Part shown: in pieces, positions 49,275-60,371 of the stretch
How positions within the stretch are numbered: the stretch's first letter is position 1
Layout: every line of letters starts with the position of its first letter
Translations under genes and position numbers: made by a program
The notes under the pieces: generated by a model
Seen by the model: only the letters and a program-made list of their open reading frames with translations
Database searches by the model: none
What the model was told of the DNA's origin: nothing
NCBI RefSeq assembly: GCF_021134715.1
Contig: NC_060022.1
Location: 4,841,001 to 4,905,000, forward strand
Source: Daphnia pulex
Lineage: Eukaryota > Arthropoda > Branchiopoda > Diplostraca > Daphniidae
Length of the DNA stretch: 64,000 nucleotides
Reading direction: 5' to 3'

Positions 49275-49653
49275 CTTACCTCATAGTTCTGCTGTACAGT
49301 TTCAAGATCATTTTCTAAATTGATATTATACATTTCGGATCCTTTTCCATCATTCCGTCGAATTTTAATTTGAACGTCATATTTTTCTACCATTACACAG
49401 CTATCATATAACTTGACTGTAATCCTCAACATGTCTCATAAGTGTAGTACTGATGGGATGTGGCGTTACTACCTTCAGCATTATGATTTTCTCATTAATG
49501 TGACCAAAATGAGAAAGTAAAGAATAGCGAAGAAGCGTTGACAATGACCAAAATATCCCTTTCAACAACCAAATATATTGTATTCAAAATATAAATCAAC
49601 TAATTAGCTGGGATGATTCTAAATCCATATTACCGATCAACGGACAGCAGACA

Positions 49654-50769
49654 TTAGTCAAGAGGTGGCATTGGTCCTTTCACCCAATCAACAATAGTCT
49701 TATCGCACCAAACAAATAGTCCTTTAGGTTCTTGCACATTAGGAGGCAACAGGGCCAACCACGATGGAGCAACGGCACCTATACACAACAACATACCACA
49801 GATCAGTAATGCACTTAATAATTTATTAATAGAAATTGTGTTACCTTTTTCAATGGTGAGGACTCCTCTATATTCTGACATTTGAGTGTTAACATAACCG
49901 GGGTGAACGTGGTTGATGATGATGTCTTCGCGTGAATCGCGTTCAAAGTCTCTGTGTTGGATGCGGGTCATTGCGCTTACACCGATTTTTGATACGATGT
50001 AGGTCGTGTAGTAGCCAGTTGCAGGCCAGCCATACTTGGCATGTTCCCCTTTTTGAGCTGAACTGTTAATAAAGAACTTTTTTATCAAAATTTAATTCAC
50101 TGTAGACTTCTAAGCTGAAATAACTTACTCAACAAAATTCTTCATCAGACCATCAAGTTCTTCGTAGGTCAAATCTGGTGAAGACAGCTTAGCTTTCAAC
50201 TCATAACCCATAGCAACTGAATCTTCTCCTGTGATTTGTGTCAGATGACCCAACATACTAGAAAGGTTCACCACCCTTGCATGAGGCTTAAGGATAGGAA
50301 ACAAAATTTTGCAAACACGTTGAGTGTCAAAATAATTGGTTTGCATGGTTGTTTTTGCATGTTCAGCAAAGACTTCATCAGGCAATCCTTCCTTGAATGG
50401 AAGTAAAATTGCAGCATTGTTCACAAGAACATCCAACCCTCCATAAGTGTCTTTTAAGTGATCTCGAAGTTTTAGCACACTGGATTCATCATTGATGTCC
50501 AGTTGATGAAACTTTGGCTGTAGCCCCAACTTCTTCAGTTCTTCAACAGCCGCCAGTCCACGTTCTTCATTTCGGGCAGTGAGATATACTGAACCTTCAA
50601 ATTTGGCACATAGTTCCTTTACTGTGGCAAATCCTATACCCTGATTAGATCCAGTTACCTAAAATTGTTTGAAATAAAGACAAGATTGTGTGAATGTATG
50701 TTTAAAATATGTGTGCGACATGTGGCACAAACGAAGAGAAATTACCACAGCGACTCGGTTTCCTGACAT
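49654..50769 (-). CDS. CBR1: Carbonyl reductase-like short-chain dehydrogenase (CBR1 family)
   Basis: NADPH-dependent cytosolic reductase of carbonyl compounds. Exons: 50769-50746, 50658-50129, 50062-49845 and 49778-49654, giving 298 residues with consistent phases. The cofactor-binding VVTGSNQGIG is at residues 8-17, followed by the family's LDIND and LVNNAA motifs. The catalytic serine lies in the NLSSM motif, and the Tyr-x3-Lys pair is in TTYIVSKIG. The HPGYVNTQM motif follows, and the C-terminus (FVWCDKTIVDWVKGPMP) fits CBR1-type monomeric reductases. The long helical insertion before the active site (ELKAKLSSPDLTYEELDGLM) is also typical of CBR1 rather than of smaller dehydrogenases. The start codon is 8 codons before the first intron, as is common for this family. 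Physiological substrate unknown. Confidence 0.92.
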
Positions 50770-51462
50770 AGTTCAGATGGAGAATTTGACCTCAGCGTAA
50801 AAGTGCGAAGTGTGAACTGTCAATGTCAGATTGTCAGTGAACTGTCAAATTCCGAAGCAGAAGACTTGCGGAAAATTTTATAGAAACTCTGGAATACGCA
50901 AGTCGCTAGATGGCATTAACACTTAGTAGCTAGCCTATATGGCAAAAATGGTTGTTTCACTGAAACGTGTAAAGAGCTCGATATCTTTCAGTAACTTTTG
51001 GTAAATCAACTAAAAGACACTGATTATTTTTACTGAAATCTGTAAGGTTTTATATTTTTCTTTTCGATATTGACCTTACCGATCGATTTAAAAAAGCAAT
51101 CGATTACCTGAATGTTTTTACTTTTTTTCCCCCCTTCCCCCTTTTTTCCAGCAGAAGGAAGAAAGGAATATGGCCGGATTTTGACGTGTCGTTCAGTCGT
51201 TCTCAACTGTGATTTTGTTGTCCCCTTCCCTAAACTCATCATCGCCATGAATCTCATCTCTATGTAATTCTTATTGTTTTTGTGATTTCTCCGTTCTAAT
51301 TGAGTGACGTGAAATAAGGGATTTTCCACTTAACCTTGCACAATCTCAGCTGTATTACTAAGTCTCAATACCTTGCTGAACAGTCACGCTTCAGTATTAA
51401 TCGCGCCGTTTTCATCTATCCCCTTTTGTGATAAATTAAAAAAAAAACAAACAAAAAAAAAC
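50770..51462. promoter_or_regulatory. Divergent promoter region between carbonyl reductase and GRAMD1 genes
   Basis: The two start codons are about 690 bp apart and point away from each other, so both promoters should lie here. No TATA box was obvious. A T/C-rich stretch lies at 51119-51150. Confidence 0.4.
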
Positions 51463-54400
51463 ATGTCTCTTGAAAAGAGTCTCAACTTGGACAATGAAGA
51501 GTCTCCCGCTGGAGTGGTCAGACTCTTAAAACAGATGTCTGAGCCTAGTGATTTCAATAGCAGCATCAATAATGTTCAGTCTGGTGTGGTGATTTCTCGA
51601 CAGAGCTCCAGCAAGTCTCTGGGACATTCTTCAACAGCAGATTCCAGCTTTGACAGCATCTCCCCCGAACCTCTTAGGTAAATTGCAAAACATTTACTTA
51701 ATCGTCAAGCATTACAATGTTAATGACAATGGGTAAACACACACAGGATAAGAAAAGAAAAGAAACACATTGTTTTGCATCACTAGTCACTGCCATCTGC
51801 TGGTAAACAGCTGAGGATATACAAACTTAAATACGGCGCGTGCGCCTTTTGGGCCGTTATATTATACACGTTTGCCAATCGGTGGAAATGTTGCTCACGA
51901 CTGTTTATTGATCTGTGCGTCCCCATGTAGCCTTAGCTCTTTTTCCTCTGCTCAGCTCATCCGCATTGATTGCTACGTGTCAGTTAAGCTGGTCCGGTGT
52001 TCTTCAGTTGCTGCTGCAACGGAAGAAAAAAGTCGTCAGAAAGCCGCAGTCATTCGATTGATTGCGGAACTTTTGCGCAGTAGCCAATGAAATCAGGAGC
52101 GGATATTATGTGTGAGCAACGTGTGATCAAATAATTTCATCGTTTTTTTTATTCCAAGGTAAGGAAGGACTGATATGGCAACAATTCACGTTGGTGTGTT
52201 GTACCTTAGACTTTTTAAAAAGAGCTGAAGAAGTCTTAGGAGTTATAAGTATCGACAGATTTGCGCGTGTCTGTGTGTGTAGGGCGTCCTTATCGATTTG
52301 AAACCAGGAAACGACCAAAGAAAAGGTGTAGGAAGTATGACAGAAACTAGCAGGACAAGTTGTGGCCTTGACAAATGATGTTGTTGTCGACGTTGTTCCG
52401 TCTTCAGATGGAACATTTTTAACATTGTTTTTTATCATTGGCAATTATTTTTATCCGTTCGTTGATGGCAGTCTAGAAAGCAGCGAAGAACAAACGTCGC
52501 CTATACGGAATCGTATCCGTCGGAGCGAAACTCTGCCCCCAATCATCTGCAGATCCGAAGGTTTGTAATTTATTCATTCTGTTTATGAAAGAATTCAAAT
52601 TAAGTTGTGGTTTTTTTCTTATAAATTAAAGGGGATTCGGCTGAAATTCCGAATGGAAACATGGCGACAACCGGATTGGACCATGGTGGAGGATCTTCTC
52701 ATCTCACATCGCCGGAACGATTGGCTCCCGCACTTTCCTACCCTTGTCTGTTTACGGCCACGACGTCGACGTCGGGAAATTTATCGACGACCACAACGGC
52801 CACGTCCGGCCTCTCCAACTCTTTGCTCTCTTCTTCACCAAACTTGGCCGGTGCGACAGTGGAAGGAACAGCAACAACACCGTCTTCATTATCATCGTCG
52901 TCGTCATCCAACAACAATTCCTCGTCATCGGAGACGACGGAAGCGATTGGACCATCACCATTGGCCCCGGCTTTTTCATCCTCGTCCCCCCTGAACAGCA
53001 GCAACAGCACCGGCTGTTGCAATGGCTCCATGGCGGACCATGAAATGAATCCTTTAGTTTCTTCCCCGTCGCCGATCCCCGGCGGTCATCAGAGACCGTC
53101 CAGGTCCCGTAGTCCATCCAGCCCGTCGCCTACCCGACGGAACGATGAATCTTCTAGTAGAGAAGCTAGTCTTGAGAAAGCCTCCAGTAGTGCGGCCATT
53201 GCCGCTGCTGCTGGAGTAATAGGAGTTGGTATTAGTAGTGGAGGTGATGTTTCGCTGGATCAGATTTCCGTCGAAGGGGGTGAATCTGGAAGCGCTGGAT
53301 CGATGCGATCCTTTGAACATTTGCCGAGAAATACGCCCAGTGGTCCGGAAAGTATTAACGGTAGCAAGGTATTTCACATTTTAAATTTTACTTTTTTTTT
53401 TAATAACCTTGATTGAATTACAATTGATTTTTGCTTATTAATTCGCCAGCAGGGTCGTAGTGGCGGAAGGAAAAAGTCTGCCTGGTACCAAATGTTGAAT
53501 CCGACGTACCGCTCCCGTTGCGAGGATTTCAAAAGGATTTTCAAAGATTTGCCGGTCGACGAGCGATTGATTGTCGATTATTCATGCGCCCTGCAACGCG
53601 ACATTTTACTGCAGGGTCGCATTTATGTGACGCAGAATTACCTCTGCTTCTACGCGAACATTTTCCGCTGGGAGACGCTGGTATAAAAATAAATTCTTTT
53701 TAAGTAAAAAGAAAAGAAAAAAAATCAATTTGCTGTTTATCGATTTTATCAAATTCTGTGGCGTCGGATCTTTACTATTCCATTTTTTTTTGTTCAAAAA
53801 GGTGCAACTCCGATGGAAAGAAGTGTCTTCACTGACAAAAGAAAAGACTGCCCTGGTGATCCCCAATGCAATCCAGATCTGCACCGAGGCGGATAAGCAT
53901 TTTTTCTGTTCTTTTGGGGCGCGTGACAAAACCTACGTTGTCCTCTTCAGAACTTGGCAGCAGGCTCTTCTCGATCAGGTTTGTATTGATTTCCTTTAAC
54001 TTTTCTATTATACATGGAGGCAGGCGGCCACCACGACGACTAGATTCTTTGATGCATCCTGCGTGAGGAGCGTATAAGAAAAAGAAAGAAAGAATGGGGG
54101 GTTGACGACCGATCGAGAAACAGTACCATCTACTGGACAGTTCTACAGGCAGCAAGGGAAATGGGAGCCGAGATAAAAATTGTCTAGTTGAAAAAAAAAA
54201 CTGAAACAAAAAACTAAAGCCAATGACTATGTGAAAATGAAGAAGGGATAAGATAAGAAGACACACCAAACTTTAGCGTAGGGGGTTATAGTCGAGAGTA
54301 TCTGTTCTTTTTTACTTCCTTCTTTTTCTATCCAATTGTTGATGATTCTCTCTGTCTCTCTTTCATTTTTTCCCTGATTGGTTCCGACGCTTCCGTCTCG

Positions 54401-57400
54401 GTTCTTTGGGTTTTTTCACACTCGTTCGTTTGCGGTGGCCATCGTCGGTGTTTCTTTTTTCACCTCATACAAAAACCCAACGGAAATCACTCACGCACAC
54501 ACGCACGCACTCGTTTGCAGCCGTTAGGCAATCAGGAATTGTGGAAGTTCGTCCATTCTGTCTACGGCACTGAGTTGGGGTTCAGCAGCAACGACGAGGC
54601 CGGAACTTCTTCGTCCATCGTCTGCGGAGTCAGCGCTTCCGCCGGCGAGGCCTCTCCTCTATCGGAAATCAACCAAGTCCAGCCGTCTATTTCTTTGCAG
54701 CAGCTCAGCTCGCCCAGTCCATCGCTTCATTCAGCCCAGACGTCCAACGACGACGACAGTGGCAACGTCCTCCACCAGCCCATCAGCCACAACGCCATCC
54801 GAAATCGGCACCATCATTACAGTCGACGCCTTCAGGTGGGTCCTGATTCTCACTCACTTCATTCTGCATGTCTGTCCGTCTCGTCCGTTGCATCCATCTG
54901 CCGTTTCTCTCGTCTCTTTCCACTTCATCGTCTTCTATGTCTATCCGATTATAATCTCTGCAACAGATGGCGTTCGCAACAACTTTCACCATTTTAACGC
55001 TAGATGGCAGTCAACCAAGTACCTAAAAAAAACGGTCAAAAAAAGACTCGAGAGACAGCACGCACGGGAAAAAAACAAAACAAACGCAATTGACACAACA
55101 TAGACTCATTGGGAGTCATTTGAGCGTGAAGTTGGAGGGTGGTTGTTGTTGTTATGCCGGAAGGGCATGCGTGGACTGCTCTTTTGGTCCCTTTGCGACG
55201 CAGTAAAGATAAAGAATTAAAAGGAAAAAAATAACTTACGGAATGTTGAAAGCTCCAAAAACGATCAACCAAGGACAAGGAGGGTCCTCTTCATCAATTG
55301 AAAGATGGGGGTTCTAATTGGAAACTGCTTTCTTCTTAATGAAATCAAAGGTTATCCATTTCAAACCAGTTATCGACCGTCGACCTCGATCTTATCTTTG
55401 AAAAATGTCGTCCGTTTCCTTTTTCCTTGCGATAGGGAAAAGTGTCAGACAGTTTTTTTTATTTCTTTAGATGAGCATGAAATTTGTTTATCACTCAATT
55501 GGTTGCCAATCATCTTTTAAATCACTCTTTTTTTTATTCGTCGTTTTTGAGGAACAGTTTATTTGTTTTCGTAAAAGGAAACAAGCCGATAATGACGTCA
55601 TTTTGCTTCCTGGAGCGATTCGTGTTTCGATCAGCTGTTTAAGTGCGCGTGCACCGAATGAATAAAATACTACTGCGCTGCGTGACCCTTGTTGTGGGTG
55701 GGTAGACAGGCAGGCAGGCAGAGGGCACACTAACTAACGAAAATTTGACATTCAAACCACTGTCGTACGTGTGTTACGAGTTGTTGTTATTACAAAATTA
55801 ATGGAAAAACGTCTGTAATCGGTCGATCATATTGGAATTGCTGATGGTCCACCTACTCAACTACCGGGTGTATAGTGGAATTGTCCTTGGGTGTCGTGAC
55901 TCACGGCCTTCGCTCAATTATGCAAACGGATAATGGAAAAGGTGATGTCGGTAACATAAGGAAACTTTAACAGAAAATAGTCTACACAGTGGGATGAGAA
56001 TTTTAAAAAAGAACGAAGAAGAAGAATCGGATTGCTCAAGGACGGGTGGACTGGAGTGAGTAAGCCACATCCTTCTTTTTTTCTTTTCCCCCCAGTTTCT
56101 TTTTTTTTTTATTTATTTCACTGGCACTCACGATGCGTAGTATATAGTAGCGAGACACGTTGAGTTTCGGGTCCAGTGCCGTGGAGGAGAGTCTCAGAGA
56201 AAGATGACGGGTGACGAGGTGAACTTAGCGTCTCGGCATCAGATCTTGTTGCCTATATCCGTCGAGTACACTGAAGAACCGGAAGAGCACGTGGATAATC
56301 AGAGTACTACCAGCGAAAGTATGGCGGAAGACGATCATTTGTGTACGGCCGCCGTGGTTATTGTAGTTGACGATCCCGTTTCCCATGTGACGACAGTCGA
56401 ACCACCACCTCTCATTCAGGTATCCCCGTCACTCAGACACTTTCTGTTCAGTGGGGAAATTTTTAATGTTTTTGGCTTTTTGGTTGATTGGTTTATTGAT
56501 TCGTTTGATGTGTGGTGTTTGGTGTGAATTAGACGAAGGCGGCGACCCTTTTGGACGAATTGTTTTATCTCTTGTCCATGGATGGCGAAGCACTCTTCTA
56601 CGACTCTGTCCATTCTTCTTCTTCTTCTTCCAATTGAACGGCACAATTTCAAAAATTCTATTAGTCCGTTTTCTGACGGCTATTGTTTCTTTTTGTTCGT
56701 TTTGGTCGCTTCTATTTATTACACGCCCCGGTTGTTCTTCTTTTCTCCTCGACTTATTTCTGTAGTTTCTGCCTATCCCAATGATTTCAGATCGGGTCAA
56801 CACTTTCACCGTCCAGAGAGCCAGTATTTATAAAAAGAATCCAGGTACATGAGTCCTTGCCAAACGGACACACACACAGAAAAAGAAGAAGAAGTAAAAG
56901 TTTTTCAAGAGAGTCGAGATTAGAATAGAACGGCGGTGCAATGACGTCAGCCTCTCTCGGCCTTGCCTTTTTTATTTTTCCTTTTGAGTCGCCAGTTTCG
57001 CCACCAAAAGTTTGAATTCTTTTTTTCTTTTTTTTGGTTTCCTTTGGAAGTTGACCAAGTTTTTCTCTGAAAATTCAGTGCTCGAATTTTCGCCCGATTT
57101 ATCTTAATTGGGAATGTTTGTAGCTTGCCACTTTTTTCTTTCTTTCTGAAGACAAGTTTTCCATTGTTTCCTTTTTGTATTTCGTCTGAATTTTATTAGC
57201 TGCCGGGTGACGGAACGGGATCCGATTGGAGAGAGTCGCTCGGCATCAGCAGCGGTGCCAGTGGTGGTAACAGCGTCGCCGGAGTGGGCGGATTAGTGGC
57301 AGTGACGGAAAGAGGAGGAGGACCGACTGGAATCATCTTGAAGGACAACATGCCGTCAGCTGGCGGAGGTGGTGGAACGGGCGATGCCGATGTTCCCCCG

Positions 57401-59116
57401 CCTTACAGCGAAACGACCGAGTCGGAAGATGAGCGTTACATGAATGACGAGGCCGTCCAGTGTCCCGTCTTGCACGAAGGCCGCGAAATGGTTAACATGG
57501 TCATGCCCATGAGCGTCGACGAGCTCTTTACTCTTCTCTTCACCAATTCCACGTTTTACATTGATTTCATCACCACAACTCGCAAGTGCACAGGTACGTA
57601 AATTCAATCAAGCAATACAAGACATCTGTCATTTCGAAATGTGAAAACTAACGCATTTGGGCCAAACAGATTTAGATGTGAGCCCATGGCAGGAAGGCGA
57701 GACGAATCCAGCGGAGAAATTCCGCAAGGTTGCCTTTACTATTCCGCTGAGTAACAACATTGGAGTCAAAAGTACACGGGCGGTTGAGAGTCAGGTAAAT
57801 TAAAAATCAAATTTACGAGGAACAATTCAGATTTGAAGTTAATAAACGTTTGCGACTTTGCCATTTTAGACATTATTGGATGTAAGCCGACCGGGCGATT
57901 TTTACGCGATCGATGTGGAAGCCTCAAACAGTGGAATTCCGTACGCCGAAACGTTTGCCGTCTGCTGCCATTGGTGTCTGATGCGATCGGGTTACAGAAA
58001 GTCGCGTCTCGTCATTTACTCGCAAATCAAATACAAGAAGTCCGTATGGGGAATCGTCAAAAGTAAAAATTTAAAATAACAAATTATATAAATTCACCGA
58101 CTTAACGCGAATGTTTCTAAATAATTTCCAGCTTTTATCGAGAAAAATGCTTGGGCTGCTCTTGAGGAGAATTTTGACCAAATGAAACGGAGCTTATTGT
58201 CAATGCAATCATCGAGAGACGCCGAAGATGTCAGGATCGAAAGACGTGCCGAGTTGCCCTCGTCGTCGGGCACAGGATCCGGCGGAGCCATGGGCGTTGG
58301 TGGGCCAATGAGTAGCGGTGGTCCGTTAAAGAAGAGACACCACTCAAGAGCCAACAGGAGGCGCAAGGAGGGAATGATTGACAATGGATTGATGGAGAAA
58401 CGATCGAAGGAGTCACCTCGGTCGTCCAGAAGCGTCAAACAATCGGGAACTGGCGCTGGTGGCGGATCTGGCAGTCTAGGGGTTGTACGCCACAGTAAAA
58501 TGGCGGCCTCCTCTTCTTCTTCCTCACCGACTCCATCTTCGTCAGGATCGACGCCACCTGGTGGTTGCAGCGCTGTTTTCTATGTCGTTTTAGTTTCGCT
58601 GGTTCTTTTGCTCTGCACCAACGGGTTCCTCTTCTCCAAGATTTGGGCATTGGAACAATTGGCCGAGGAACTTGCCCGTCATCCGCCATCTTGCCTTTCG
58701 GCCGCCAACATGGCCGACCTTCGTGTATTAACGTGAGTGTAACCATTTCTGTCACTTTGGCAACCGAAATTGAAAGAAATAAATTTTCATTTTTCTTTTC
58801 TTCTTCTAGAGCCCAGCCGAAATCACCGGAAGAATGGATGCGGATATTGCGGCAACAAGAGACGCTTTATCGATCGACCGAGTCGAAATGGCGGTCGACT
58901 CTGTCGGCCATGAGCGGTTACTTGAAGCAAACTCAAGAATCGCTGACGAACCTTGAAAGAGAAATGGAACCCGATTCCGATTTGATCCGCGCCATTTTAG
59001 AGAAAATCCAACCACCTGCCTCCTCTTCTCCTTCGCCCGTTCCTCCCGTTAAATACCATCCACCTCGATCGACTCCTGCGACTGACGGCGACGATCCTAC
59101 CGATCCGCCCAGTTAA
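51463..59116 (+). CDS. GRAMD1: GRAMD1/Aster family ER-plasma membrane sterol transfer protein
   Basis: Aster proteins sit in the ER membrane and move cholesterol from the plasma membrane at contact sites. Exons: 51463-51677, 52472-52560, 52632-53368, 53453-53680, 53802-53978, 54521-54835, 57200-57593, 57670-57794, 57870-58062, 58132-58732 and 58810-59116, giving 1126 residues in a continuous frame. The N-terminal 345 residues are Ser/Thr/Pro-rich. The GRAM domain (about 356-500) is well conserved (NPTYRSRCEDFKRIFKDLP, DYSCALQRDILLQGRIY, CFYANIFRWETL, SLTKEKTALVIPNAIQICT, ELWKFVHSVYGTELG). The VASt/ASTER sterol-binding domain spans about 680-850 (HEGREMVNMVMPMSVDELF, NSTFYIDFITTTRKC, QIKYKKSVWGIVKTFIEKNA). 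A membrane anchor lies near 970-992 (VFYVVLVSLVLLLC). The protein is longer than vertebrate GRAMD1A-C because of low-complexity segments. A tandem acceptor at exon 4 could add one Gln. An alternative exon may exist at 56204-56419. Confidence 0.92.
56198..56419 (+). CDS. Probable alternative exon of GRAMD1 (alternative start or cassette)
   Basis: An open stretch starting ATG at 56204 and ending at a donor (CTCATTCAG before GTATCC) encodes 72 residues, including ISVEYTEEPEEHVDN. It is in phase 0 with the next GRAMD1 exon at 57200. The upstream AG at 56196-56197 has no pyrimidine tract, so an alternative first exon from an internal promoter is more likely than a cassette exon. Such an isoform would lack the GRAM domain but keep the VASt domain and the membrane anchor. 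The composition is acidic and Ser/Thr-rich, like flanking GRAMD1 linkers. Confidence 0.5.
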
Positions 59117-60371
59117 CCCTAGGGAAAAACAATTATTCAATCATCACTTTAAAAATCCTATTCCATTTGTGACCACCTTTTAAAAGTTTCCTCTTACACA
59201 CACACACACACAATTCACACACGTGCACACACACACAAACAAACAAAAAAAAAAAAAAACGGGCAGGATCCCCCCTGTTAAGTTTTCATTCTTATACTAT
59301 TATAATTATTCTTAAAAAGATTACAAAAAATATATATTATATTCAAAAATTAGGTGAAAAAGAAACAAAAATAAGAAAATGTGTGTGTGGCCCACGGCGT
59401 AGCTGCCCAACCCCCCATGTTTAAAACTATTCCAAAAAAAGAGATAAGATGTGGTATTGTTAACTGCGATAAACCCCTTCTTCCCCCGAACACTCCTCCC
59501 TTTTGTGAAGAGAAGGAAAAAGTCTTGTTATTTGTCATATCATCTTATTTGGCGGCTACATATAAAAACAAACCTCGGTTATCTTTAATTAGATTGAAGG
59601 CACCCTTTGTTGTTTATAGATACTTGGCCCACTTGTGTTTCATACATATAAATAATTGTGTATAGGAAGAGCCGAGAAGAAAGTGAATTCACCCAGTCAA
59701 GATGATGAAGAAGGTAAAAAAAAAGTCCTGATGATTGTGTGTGTTATATACTATTATTTCTTGTCATGTAATTTGATTGTTTCGTCTATCATCGAAAATA
59801 ATATCTAATAGGAAATGGAATTTCCCACATTTTCAAGTGTTTTCAAATCTCAATGTTTTCAACAAATACTGCCGCCATCAGCTTATTATCTTAAGCTGAG
59901 AATGCATTTTTTATCTTTGCAGGTAGTCGACGTTGGTTTATCCTATGATAACAATGAACGTCATTTCGAATGACGACTTGAAAAATAGCAGTCCACAGCA
60001 GAAGGCGTTGCTATCGAATCCCACGTAGGTCGAAACCATTTCTTAACCAACAAGATGATGCATTTTTCTAAATTAAGAAATGATCTGTCGATAGAAATCA
60101 GATACAAAAACTTACCCAATGATTGAAAAAGGTTAATGATCAACATGATATGGTAAAACAAAAATTTGAACGTCAAGTATCGTCATTTGATAGATTAATG
60201 GTCGAAATTATTGTTTACATTTCGGTCAAGAGTCGTCACGTACACTGCGGACCTTCAGAGTTTTTGTAATCAGTTTGGAAAGCCGAAGATTAGAGTCCGG
60301 TTAGACTTTGATAATATTTTTATTGTAACTTTAGAGTTGAGCCGAGTGAGGCCGAGACATTCGTTCCACGC
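59117..60371. other. GRAMD1 3' UTR and intergenic DNA
   Basis: Contains a CA-rich microsatellite at about 59196-59238, an A run, and AT-rich sequence. No coding exon was recognised before the ankyrin gene. Confidence 0.45.
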
